Origin: Zerene cesonia
Taxonomy: Eukaryota; Arthropoda; Insecta; Lepidoptera; Pieridae
DNA: 64,000 nucleotides
Assembly (NCBI RefSeq): GCF_012273895.1
Contig: NC_052118.1
Coordinates: forward strand, 992,001 to 1,056,000
Reading direction: 5' to 3'
Shown here: piece by piece, positions 48,095 through 56,190 of the stretch
How the letters are laid out: every line of letters begins with the position of its first letter
How positions within the stretch are numbered: position 1 is the stretch's first letter
Position numbers and translations under genes: made by a program
The notes under the pieces: generated by a model
The model's database searches: none
What the model saw: the letters and a program-made list of their open reading frames with translations, nothing else
What the model was told of the DNA's origin: nothing

Positions 48095-49040
48095 CTGTGG
48101 ATAGATGTTAAAGTATTCTCTTAAAACTGAGTAAGCAATAACAGAAACATAAAGACTTTACTTGTGAACACAAAACTAGAGGTAACCTGACTTTTAATTT
48201 CATTTTCAATATAACCAAACCTAAAAAAAATTATTAAAATTCAAAGAAATCTTTTCGCTTCTATGTGACATAAAACAAGGTCTTTTATGCGATCTATTTT
48301 CATATTTCATATACATATACACAGTAAACATTTTATAAAGTTAAACTAATCATAATAAGCTCAGAACAGCACAATTCGGTTTACAATTCGAACACACAAA
48401 CACTCTATTAAAAAACTAAGTACGAAGATGCAAGTACGTAGAGCTAAGTATGTAGTTAAATATATAGAGCCAAGTACCTCCACCTTATAATGAGTTAGCC
48501 TATTGTGGTAGTCGAGCACGCTTCGGCACGAATTAGGCCATTTCGCACCGGGGAAGCACCACACTCCCACAGAAAACCAGCGTGAAATAATAGCACGCTA
48601 TTGTGTTTCGTACGGTGAGTGGGTGAGAAGGAGGCCTATTTCCTTCTCCTCGCCCTTGCCAGTCCATTCCTTCTTTCCAGTCATCGATCCTTTCCCTATC
48701 CCTTATCCCTTAAAAGCGGGCAGCGCATTCTCAGAGGTCTGAGCCTCTACGAATGTTCACGGGCGGTGGTGATCGCTTACCATCAGGTGAACCACCAGCT
48801 CAGTGGCCCGCTATGACATAAAAAAGAAGTTATGGGTAGAGCTTAGAACGTGCAAAGCTAGGTCACAGAGCGCGCACCGCGTGGTAGCGCCACAGCTGGT
48901 TGCCGCCGCCGAGGTGGCACGCGTACAGCAGCACGGCGCTGCGCGGGGACGACTCGGGCAGGTCCCAGCACATCGAGCGGGACTTCGATCTGGGGACGAG
49001 TTTCGTCATCATCATCATATTCATTATCATCATCATCATT

Positions 49041-49072
<32 letters not shown>

Positions 49073-52000
49073 ATTCATTATTATCATCGTCATATTCATC
49101 ATCATCATCGTCATCATATTCATTATCATCATCATCATATTCATCATCATCATCATCATCATCATATTCATTATCATCATCATCATATTCATCATCATCA
49201 TCATCATCATCAGCCCATATATGTTCCCACTGCTGGGACACAGGCCTCCTATGAAGGTTCAGGCTATAATCCACCTCGCTGGCCAAGAGCGGGTGACAAC
49301 AAGCCTTCAACGAGCGAATATATTATTTTTTTTATTTTTCAATCAGAAATATATTACTTTGCAATAACGAAGAAACAATATGAATTTTTATTAATTAATA
49401 ATTAATACTAATTCTGTCAAGAATGTTCGAAATGGCAAGATGAAAATATTTTTTTTAAATAAACTGCATCAATATCATCATAGTTGTCCATTAATCATAA
49501 AACAATCACCTAATATCCTTATGCCAGGAGAGTACGAAATGTTGCTCAGCCTTGGGCGAGTCCGAGCACGGTTTGAGATGCAACTTGTCCATTTGCTCGC
49601 CGTGGTGCGCGTCCACGCACAGCTGCGGGCTCGATGACGGTCGAATCTGCAATTTTTTGATGTGAAACATCTATAGCCGCACGTAAAACAGATTGCTGGC
49701 GTGGCGACGCATGCCGTGGCGACGCGTCGCCACGCTAAATGATAGTGTATAATATATAGTCTATATGCAGTAGTGTGTACGGTACGGCTCTTCCTGACAT
49801 CTATTGGCGAATAATAATACTATTTTTTGGTGAATAATTAAAGCAAATGGCGTTGTTAAGTAACGAAGTCAATGAGCGTTTGCTTTGAGGTTAGACTCAT
49901 TTTTTTTTTTAATAATAATAAAGTCTTTATTAAAACTGCTAAATAATACAATTTATAAGCCTGTGTTAGTAAAAACTGTGTTACAGGCATTAAAATCCCT
50001 CACATTTTGGTAAATTACAGTTTCTTACAGATTATATTGTTTTGTGTCTTCTTGATGCACGTGTTCACTTAAAAATGCCTAAACGATCTTGAAAAAAAAC
50101 GCTTATAAACAATCTAACTTCACGAAGTTAAACCGAGCAAAGCTCGGTCATCCAGGTACTTATTATATTAAGCGTCAACCGAACTTGTATCACCAAACAG
50201 TTAGTAGGATAGAGTTACTTCCTGCTGTCTTAAAACAAAGTCACTTGCCGCTGTCTGTCTGGGTGTGTCTATGTATTTTTAAATCTTTAAAGTAGTTTGG
50301 GCTGTGCGTTGATAGATCAATCAGTCAGTCAGTCAGTCAGCCAGTCAATCAGCCAGTCAGTCAAGATATAATATACTCACGCGTCCTTCAGCAAACGGAC
50401 TGGGTTCAACCGGTGGATATTTCACCGTTAAGTCGAAAGCGATCTGAAAATCATGTCAACAATTTAAAGTATTAGAAAAAAAATCGCCTCTGTGATAGTT
50501 TAATAATAGAAATAGAAAATAAAACAGTATTCCTTTTAATAGAGACGAAACCTTTATTTCACAAAGAATAACGTTCTTACTTAACAATGAATAAAATATA
50601 ATTTATGCTTTGAAAAACACAACTGAAAGGACAATGTAAGAAAAAGTTAGAAATTTCACCAACGCACCTGAGTCATGAACCATCTAAAGGATTTACACTT
50701 AAGCCTCTCTCGTAGTGCCTTCTGCTCCGAGATGTCCCCAGTGTCAATACTCAGATATTTAGGTCGTCTCTTGTATAAGTACTGTGCATATTCGTCCATC
50801 CACACCTCTGCAACGCGACGGTAGTTCTGAAATTTGCAAAACGTTCAGGATTATTGTAAAAAGAATAGTTAATGAATGAGCATATTAGATTTCAAGTTGG
50901 TTGTAAAATGATAAATTGAATATTCAAATCGCATTCCGTCACGGATTCTGTAGGATATTTTTTTCTTTTTTTTTTAAATTTTTTCTTTTTTTTTCTGTAC
51001 TCACCCGCCCCACAAAGTCCCCATGGCCCGGGTTGGGGAAGGGCGCGAACTTGCGGTACACGTGCCCCACGCGGGAGCACGGCGCGTCCACCATCCGCCC
51101 GCCGCACTGCCATATCTGCGGACAAATGTATGAGCTGAAAGATTTTCTACGTTTTCTTGATAACGATTCAATTAACTAAGAAAAATAAGGACAAATGGAC
51201 ATCGGATCACGATTTATTGTATAAGAAAGTGATATAAAATGCTTCACATCCATACAGACAGCTGGATTAAAAGGTTTGCCTTTTTATTAGTAAATAGTAT
51301 ATTTATATCTATGGATAAAACTCTGCAAATGATCGCAGATACAAACAGAGAAAAATTACCACATTTTTCGTAATATTGCAATACGATTTTGTTTTTTTTC
51401 TTAAGTATAAATTCTTAATGAAAATTTCTTCTATACAAATAAAAAAAATAACTCACTGTTAGACTTAAAACTCAAACTCGAAGAATGCCTATACGACTAT
51501 CACATCACATAATCTTTAGTGGATATCTTATACATAACATCTCATATAAAATTCACCTTAAAGCTCAATTCATACTGTTCCCCACCCCAAATGTCCAGAC
51601 CAGGATCGTACCCGCCCAGCTCCCAAAAGAACATACGTGATATTGCGAACAACCCTCCGGCCATTACTGGACTCCTGCAAAATAATAAAGTGTCCAGAAT
51701 AAGTCTAACTGAAAGACACAATTATTTTTACATTTATTTAAATTTTAAATTGTCATGTTACGAAGAAAACATTAGAGTGCAGCAAAAAATCTATTCGTGT
51801 ACATTTTTAGTATTACATAGCATTAGTAAACATAGTCTGCGAATAATTTATACAAAACCTCTAAAAATAAAAAATAAAGGCGTGTTAAAAACAAAAAAAA
51901 AAAACTCCCATCTCAACACTATACTCACTCAAACGGCTCAGGCATATTAGCCACATCTCTGGGCAACAGCGGCAACCTCTTATAATACAGTTCCCAGTCG

Positions 52001-54338
52001 AACGCTCCCCGAGCCCCTTCGTCCTGGGCTCTGTATTCGAACGTGTCATATGCTATCACGTCTATGTATGGACACACCACTGTACGTGGGTCAAGGGCTA
52101 TGGGCTCTGGAACAGTGTTTTTTTTATTTGTAACATACAAAAACAGGTATTTTTTTTATATGTCATAGCAGGCCACTGAGCTGGTGGTTCGCCTGATGGT
52201 AAGCTATCACCACCGCCCATAAACATTAAATTTTCCATAAATATCCAGAGCAGAGGTAGCACATTTATAAGTATGTTATATAGTAATAGTTTAAAATCAA
52301 TATACATACCTAACAGCGGCGGTAACCAATTAACATTGGCCTCGGTATGAGAATCTAAAAACAGGAGTACATCAGCTGTTGCTTGCTTCGCACCTGCTAA
52401 TCTTGCTGTTATCAGTCCACTGCGAGTTTTAAGACGAATTACCTTAACTTTCGGATAGTTAAACTTAAGATAATTATCTAATTTTCGCTTCAAGAAATCT
52501 GAAACATAAAATCATTGCTATAAATATAAGATAGAAAATTTTACATACAATATATAAATAGTTTTTGAATAGAAAACATTCAGACAGTAGTATTTTTACA
52601 TATTAACAGAGTTGCTAATAAATCACTTTCAACATGTGTTATCTTTACTTTATCAGTGCATTAAATAGTAAAACAGTTGATGGTATTTCCCAAGTAAGCC
52701 TTGAACAAATATTTTGAACACTTTATGTTCGACATATTTTGCCTTTATTTATAATTGGCATCAATCTTAAAAATATTCTACATTTAAATTAATAAACACC
52801 CCCTCAAAATTAAAGTATTGAATTACAATGTTTTTAATACTATAGATATGTTGTACAAACTCAAAAAGTACAATATTCATATTGTCATGGCTTTTGAGTC
52901 AGGTAATTGCCCTACTTGTGAAGGCGAGTAAGCTAGGTGTCATCTATATTGTAATAAGATTGCAGCTGAAAAATGGCCATTACCATTATAAAATACAAAA
53001 AAATACATAACTAGTCTATCATTTCGAATTTTAATACATAATTTGCTGTTGTTGACTATCTATTTATTTATAATGTTAAGTTTTCAAAATGTATTCTATA
53101 TTGTGAATAATCAATAATTTCTTATTCATTCATTCATAAATATTATACATAAACCAAATCCAAATAAGCAACTTATTTCCACATAAACATCATCCATGAA
53201 TATGTTTAATATTGACCAATTAACTGTATCAAAATTAAACATCCACATAGCTTACCTTTGGTACTAGCATCGTCCACTAAAAATATTTCCTTAATCAACT
53301 TCTCCGGTGATCTATTAAGAACACTGACCACAGTTCGTAGCAATGTGCTCCAATGCTCATTGTGAAATGGGACAACTACACTTACAGTTGGCAATGACTC
53401 AATGTAGAGACGTTTTTGACACCCTAGATGCCTTATATCTGGCAGGGAGCGATTGAGGGGTATCTTATCACTTAGTGCTCCGTTAAATCCATTTACTGAA
53501 TACAACTCTTTCTCCAGATTGGTTTCTCTTTTCGTTAAATGAGCCGGCAGTCCTTGCTCACCGATACCTTAAATATTGATCAATTATTTATAATTATTGC
53601 ATTATTTGCTGTTAAGAAATTATTTTAAACAATAAATTATACACACCCACTCGTTTCCTTTCATATTTTATCTGTTTGTAATTATGCCAGTCTATTTTCT
53701 GAAATGAATTTTAAAATTCTGATAAGTTATCTTTCAACATAAAGATTGAAATACACATTTTATGTGTTTTTCTTTTTTTTATTTAATAACTAGCTGATAT
53801 AGATGTTGGCCGATTCTCAGATATACCCAAGATGCACACAAAATTTCATAAGAATCTATAAAAGGCTAAAAAGACCAGCCGTTTTGGTCCAGCAGAGGAG
53901 TTTGGTAACTACTTAAATTGTGACACGGGAATTTTAAATACAAGATTTAAAAAAATTAGAAAATTAGTGTAGTTCCAGATATATGCACTTTTAAAATTAT
54001 GAAAACCGCAAAATAAATTAATTTTGAGTACTGAAAATTTAAATTAGTTGTTATGTTATACTTAGTAAAGTATTATTTTTTAATTTGTACTAATAATTGT
54101 TGCAGCACCAACATGCAGCAGTTCTGATGTATTTAGTTCTTATATGGTTTCTAATACATACTTTTAAGCTTGTTGGTTGAAAATAATCCTTCTTTCCACT
54201 GCCCAGGAGTGTCTGCTTTAGTGGCTCAATAGATATTGAATTTACATCTTTTGTTCTCAATATATATACTGTAGCCACTATTAATATAATTATAATAAGG
54301 TTACGAATCCGCAACAGCCTCCAGAAGTTACGCCGCAT
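47897..54338 (-). CDS. Pgant6: polypeptide N-acetylgalactosaminyltransferase, GALNT10/Pgant6 group
   Basis: It transfers GalNAc from UDP-GalNAc to Ser/Thr of secreted and membrane proteins in the Golgi, the first step of mucin-type O-glycosylation. Twelve coding exons join in phase to 601 aa, about the length of human GALNT10. Domains: short cytosolic tail and signal-anchor helix (residues about 10-28), stem, GT-A catalytic domain with TVSVVVPFHNEHWSTLLRTV, the metal-binding DSH (Asp229, His231), GAFDWELYYKRLP, WGGEQYE (332-338) and SRVGH (His360), then a ricin-type lectin domain (about 457-590) with alpha, beta and gamma repeats ending in the last QQW. The segment DWHNYKQI...RVGIGEQG and the FDWELYYKRLP and GGYDPGLDIWGGEQYE blocks point to the GALNT10/Pgant6 group. 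The exact fly orthologue is an inference. Confidence 0.93.
48478..48832 (+). mobile_element. lepidopteran SINE, near full length
   Basis: It contains GAGCACGCTTCGGCACGAAT, TTTCGTACGGTGAGTGGGTG, GGGCGGTGGTGATCGCTTAC, CATCAGGTGAACCACCAGCT and a short A-rich tail (ATAAAAAAG). This is the layout of a very abundant lepidopteran SINE. A truncated inverted copy of its 3' 75 bases lies at 52150-52226. It is inserted in intron 11 of the transferase in antisense orientation, and its tail ends 45 bases from exon 11. Confidence 0.8.
48878..48989 (-). CDS. Pgant6: GalNAc-transferase exon 11: lectin beta repeat
   Basis: It encodes RSKSRSMCWDLPESSPRSA and VLLYACHLGGGNQLWRYHA, the beta repeat with its QLW signature. 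It is GC-rich. The acceptor CTCGTCCCCAG is preceded, 15 bases upstream, by the end of a long (ATG)n tract rather than a pyrimidine tract. The donor is GCG|GTGCGC. Confidence 0.9.
49007..49213 (-). repeat. (ATG)n/(TCA)n microsatellite tail
   Basis: About 207 bases of imperfect ATC/ATCAT repeats on the plus strand (ATGATG on the minus strand), continuous with the retroelement fragment at 49214-49300. RTE-like non-LTR elements end in such trinucleotide tails. Confidence 0.9.
49214..49300 (-). mobile_element. RTE-like retroelement 3' end, truncated
   Basis: On the minus strand it reads CTCTTGGCCAGCGAGGTGG, TTATAGCCTGAACCTTCATA, GGAGGCCTGTGTCCCAGCAG, TGGGAACATATATGGGCTGA and then the ATG tail. 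The first part overlaps in sequence with the element leaving the window at 63980-64000 (CGTTCTTGGCCAGCGTGGT). The two copies therefore complement each other and define one family. It is inserted in intron 10 of the transferase, in the sense orientation. Confidence 0.75.
49510..49646 (-). CDS. Pgant6: GalNAc-transferase exon 10: lectin alpha repeat
   Basis: It encodes IRPSSSPQLCVDAHHGEQMD and KLHLKPCSDSPKAEQHFVLS, then WHKDI with two bases of an Arg codon left. The CVDAHHG and LKPC cysteines fit the alpha repeat. The QXW motif itself is degenerate (EQHF). The acceptor is AAAATTGCAG and the donor TAG|GTGATT. Confidence 0.9.
49699..49735. repeat. GC-rich hairpin/palindrome GCGTGGCGACGC
   Basis: GCGTGGCGACGC at 49699-49710 is followed by GTGGCGACGCGTCGCCAC at 49716-49733, a perfect 18-bp palindrome, so the motif appears twice direct and once inverted. 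It lies 53 bases upstream (on the minus strand) of transferase exon 10 in otherwise AT-rich intron sequence. Confidence 0.85.
50128..50362 (+). repeat. dispersed repeat ending in (CAGT)n
   Basis: It starts near a small hairpin ACCGAGCAAAGCTCGGT (50132-50148), contains CTTGCCGCTGTCTGTCTGGG and GGGCTGTGCGTTGATAGATC, and ends in imperfect CAGT/CAGC tetranucleotide repeats (50321-50362). The combination resembles a common lepidopteran retroelement 3' region with a microsatellite tail. It ends 18 bases from transferase exon 9, on the donor side. Confidence 0.5.
50381..50443 (-). CDS. Pgant6: GalNAc-transferase exon 9
   Basis: This short 21-codon exon encodes IAFDLTVKYPPVEPSPFAEG plus R, the linker between the catalytic and lectin domains (KYPPVEP aligns with FYPPVEP of GALNT10). 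It is phase 0 at both ends, so skipping would keep the frame. The acceptor is GATTTTCAG and the donor CGC|GTGAGT. Confidence 0.9.
50668..50826 (-). CDS. Pgant6: GalNAc-transferase exon 8
   Basis: It encodes NYRRVAEVWMDEYAQYLYKR, DISEQKALRERLKCKSFRWF and MTQ, the end of the catalytic domain. The VAEVWMDEYA and CKSFRWFMT blocks are family signatures. The acceptor is AAATTTCAG, the donor CAG|GTGCGT, and the exon is phase 0 at both ends. Confidence 0.94.
51005..51115 (-). CDS. Pgant6: GalNAc-transferase exon 7
   Basis: It encodes IWQCGGRMVDAPCSRVGHVY and RKFAPFPNPGHGDFVGR. His360 in SRVGH is the third metal ligand of the GT-A site. The exon is GC-rich and lies next to a long poly-purine/poly-pyrimidine intron stretch (50957-50994). 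The acceptor is TTGTCCGCAG and the donor CGG|GTGAGT. Confidence 0.94.
51557..51674 (-). CDS. Pgant6: GalNAc-transferase exon 6
   Basis: It encodes SPVMAGGLFAISRMFFWELG and GYDPGLDIWGGEQYELSFK, which holds the catalytic-subdomain MAGGLF and WGGE motifs. The acceptor is ATTTTGCAG and the donor AAG|GTGAAT. Confidence 0.95.
51929..52106 (-). CDS. Pgant6: GalNAc-transferase exon 5
   Basis: It encodes EPIALDPRTVVCPYIDVIAY, DTFEYRAQDEGARGAFDWEL and YYKRLPLLPRDVANMPEPFE. CPYIDVI and GAFDWELYYKR are diagnostic. The acceptor is CTGTTCCAG and the donor GA|GTGAGT. Confidence 0.95.
52150..52226 (-). mobile_element. truncated SINE 3' end (inverted relative to 48478-48832)
   Basis: On the minus strand it reads GGGCGGTGGTGATAGCTTAC, CATCAGGCGAACCACCAGCT, CAGTGGCCTGCTATGACATA plus an A-rich tail. 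This matches the 3' 75 bases of the SINE at 48478-48832 with only a few mismatches. It lies in the 203-base intron 4 of the transferase, about 45 bases from exon 5. Confidence 0.85.
52310..52498 (-). CDS. Pgant6: GalNAc-transferase exon 4: metal-binding DSH
   Basis: It encodes DFLKRKLDNYLKFNYPKVKV, RSGLITARLAGAKQATADVL and LFLDSHTEANVNWLPPLL. Asp229 and His231 of DSH bind the metal with UDP-GalNAc. The family usually has DSHCE; here the Cys is Thr. The acceptor is TATGTTTCAG and the donor TAG|GTATGT. Confidence 0.95.
53256..53567 (-). CDS. Pgant6: GalNAc-transferase exon 3: start of catalytic domain
   Basis: It encodes GIGEQGLPAHLTKRETNLEK, ELYSVNGFNGALSDKIPLNR, SLPDIRHLGCQKR and TVSVVVPFHNEHWSTLLRTV to EIFLVDDASTK. 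The LNRSLPDIRH and PFHNE blocks place it firmly in the family. The acceptor AATATTTAAG is weak in pyrimidines, but the phase from exon 2 fits. The donor is AAG|GTAAGC. Confidence 0.94.
53647..53698 (-). CDS. Pgant6: GalNAc-transferase exon 2 (52 nt)
   Basis: It encodes KIDWHNYKQIKYERKRV with one base of the following Gly codon. It is needed to restore phase between exons 1 and 3, and it aligns with the DWHDKEAI...RVG stem segment of GALNT10. The acceptor is AATTCATTTCAG and the donor G|GTGTGT. Confidence 0.88.
53787..53955 (+). repeat. dispersed repeat (AACTAGCTGAT... family)
   Basis: It starts AACTAGCTGATATAGATG, contains CACAAAATTTCATAAGAATC and GAGGAGTTTGGTAACTAC, and ends GTGACACGGGAATTTTAAAT, a familiar lepidopteran repeat layout. 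It lies in intron 1 of the transferase. No second copy was found in the window. Confidence 0.5.
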
Positions 54339-54353
54339 TACAATTAATTTTAC
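54162..54353 (-). CDS. Pgant6: GalNAc-transferase exon 1: start codon and signal anchor
   Basis: The ATG is at 54338-54336, preceded by 15 bases of 5'UTR in this exon. The protein begins MRRNFWRLLRIRNLIIIILI and VATVYILRTK, a basic tail and hydrophobic anchor expected for a type II Golgi enzyme. It ends in phase 0 at AAA|GTATGT. The acceptor TTTTTTTTTTCTGCTCATAG is strong, showing that at least one upstream noncoding exon exists. Confidence 0.9.
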
Positions 54354-54672
54354 CTATGAGCAGAAAAAAAAAACATTTTATTTATGTAACAATAATAGGT
54401 AACTTATACTTATTTACCAATACTGAATTTTTTCACCTATTAGAAAAATTTTATTAAATATCATTGAATTTAGTGGTATATTTATTTATTTTGCTTTATA
54501 ACAATAAACTGTCTACTTTTTAAAGATGTGTCTGTAACTATAATTTAATGATTGTCTCCTGTCCTAAATTTAAATACATTAGATTAATCACAGGAATTGT
54601 CGTGTATCCATTATAATTTGATAAGATAATACTAATGTACACTGATTTTGTTGATTTCATAGATAAACTTAC

Positions 54673-54715
54673 CTTGAAATGCTCCTAAGAAAAAGTTAAT
54701 ATACTAACTAGACAC
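54673..54715 (-). other. Pgant6: putative 5'UTR exon of GalNAc-transferase
   Basis: On the minus strand GCATTTCAAG|GTAAGTTTATC is a strong donor about 320 bases upstream of the acceptor of the start-codon exon. The 5' end of this exon is not defined by the sequence, so the right boundary is a guess. Confidence 0.5.
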
Positions 54716-55740
54716 TGGTGCTATAAACCCTTTTATAAGAAACCTGATCAATTGACATGGAACCCGGTCTAGTAAAGGAACCGGCAACTAAGTAAACAGC
54801 CGACAGGCCTTGCCTTTTACTTTTTAAAAATATTCATCGTTCTGAGCTATATATAACTAATAAATGTTTGTTAACAAAAATCTTTTCACATACAGTTATA
54901 ATGTTCACCAATTTTTCTATTTAGCATACTTAGATTTTGTAAAATACTCCAATATAATCATTATTTAATTTATTTTAAAGGAAATAGTAAATCGCTAATC
55001 GCTATTTGCTGTTTTGGTTCAGTCAAATGAAATCTGACAATGTTTTTTATTTCATCTGACATTCGAATTGCAAATAAGTTGCCATTTTCGATTTTCATTA
55101 ACTGTTTTTGAACATGTTTTAAACTACCTAGGTACATCCTAGGTACTATAATCATTTTTAACACGCTTTTAATTTTATGTCAAATCTATATTTAAAAAGA
55201 GAAAAAAAAAACTCTTATTCACTGCAAACATAAATTTTAGGAGTAAAGATGTCCGATTAAGCTAGAGTTGTGCATTCAAATCTAGCTTTAAGTAAATTTA
55301 AAAAAATAAAATGCAGTAAAATCTGGTAATATTGAAATGATCTGATGATGGAGTCAGGAGGTGGAAAATGGAATACTTCAACGGCAAAGAGCTTAACACG
55401 TAATTTTGTAAATGGGTTAACAATAACATATACTGTAATAGCCTCCATCGTAACATTTCTACTGCCCTCACTGACTTTAGAGGCTATTGCCAAACTTATT
55501 CATTACTCTGCATCGTCTTTGACACTGTTAATCTGACATTTACCGACAAATGTCGGACAACTGTTCCATCACAATTGGTGGAAACAAGCTTTGTAATTAA
55601 TAAACAGCCAATTGGAGCTAGCCACAGAGTAAAAATTAAGGTGAACAACGAATAGAAATAGATTTATTCTACAAACCGACTTCTGCAAGCATGCTTATTT
55701 CAATTTGAAATCAATTTATTATTTTAGAGATCTACTGCGG
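54716..55740. promoter_or_regulatory. divergent promoter region between transferase and calnexin
   Basis: About 1 kb of AT-rich DNA separates the putative noncoding first exons of two head-to-head genes, so promoters for both should lie here. I see no convincing TATA box or initiator for either gene. The segment near 55325-55560 resembles a dispersed repeat and has small open frames on both strands. Confidence 0.4.
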
Positions 55741-55842
55741 CTTTCAGATTTCGATTGTTTCAGCGTTAAATAAATATAAACAAAAATTGTTGAAAGAAAT
55801 CGATTTATGTGTTCCTGCGTTTAAAGTTTTATTAAGAGCAAG
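55740..55842 (+). other. Cnx: putative 5'UTR exon of calnexin
   Basis: A strong donor AGAGCAAG|GTATGT lies at 55842/55843. The next good acceptor (TTATTACAG, 56085) sits immediately before the ATG, so the start-codon exon needs an upstream noncoding exon. The 5' limit is not visible. Confidence 0.5.
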
Positions 55843-56085
55843 GTATGTATTATAAAAAATTTGTATAGTGCTAATATGTATTATTTATTAAAAAATAATA
55901 GTAATTGTAAAGAAATGCGTTTCGTTATTTTGTTAAAATAGTTTTTATTGAGAACTTCCGTCATCCGGCCTCTATAATTCATAATTTATTAAAGTAGGTA
56001 CTGCGCCGGTTGGACTTCGGCTTATTTATTTAATTAGATTACGATTTGTTCGTGGCTGTTTATAACCAGTTCGGATTTATTACAG

Positions 56086-56190
56086 ATGGCTCTATATAGA
56101 GTTATTTTAAAAAGCGCATTTATTGTGCTTGTCGTAACAACGTGTGCTAATGCCGAGGCAGAAAATGCAGACGATGGAATTACTGTTGAG
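56086..56190 (+). CDS. Cnx: calnexin exon with ATG and signal peptide
   Basis: The exon begins exactly at the ATG after TTATTACAG. It encodes MALYRVILKSAFIVLVVTTC and ANAEAENADDGITVE. The hydrophobic stretch with small residues before ANA-EA fits a cleavable signal peptide (cut after Ala23). The donor is GAG|GTTAGT, phase 0. Confidence 0.9.

Noticed and set aside
48803..49405. 200-codon plus-strand frame with long poly-His, and minus-strand frames with poly-Met or poly-Asp
   Set aside because: These are translations of the (TCA)n/(ATG)n microsatellite tail and the adjoining retroelement and exon 11 antisense. They have no gene-like features.
54970..55164. 64-codon minus-strand frame (MLKMIIVPRMY...)
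   Set aside because: It has no recognised family, lies in AT-rich intergenic DNA, and is within the length expected by chance. It remains only a weak possibility.
55257..55536. Overlapping small frames on both strands near 55.3-55.5 kb
   Set aside because: The sequence looks like a diverged dispersed repeat rather than a gene. No splice context or conserved domain was seen.
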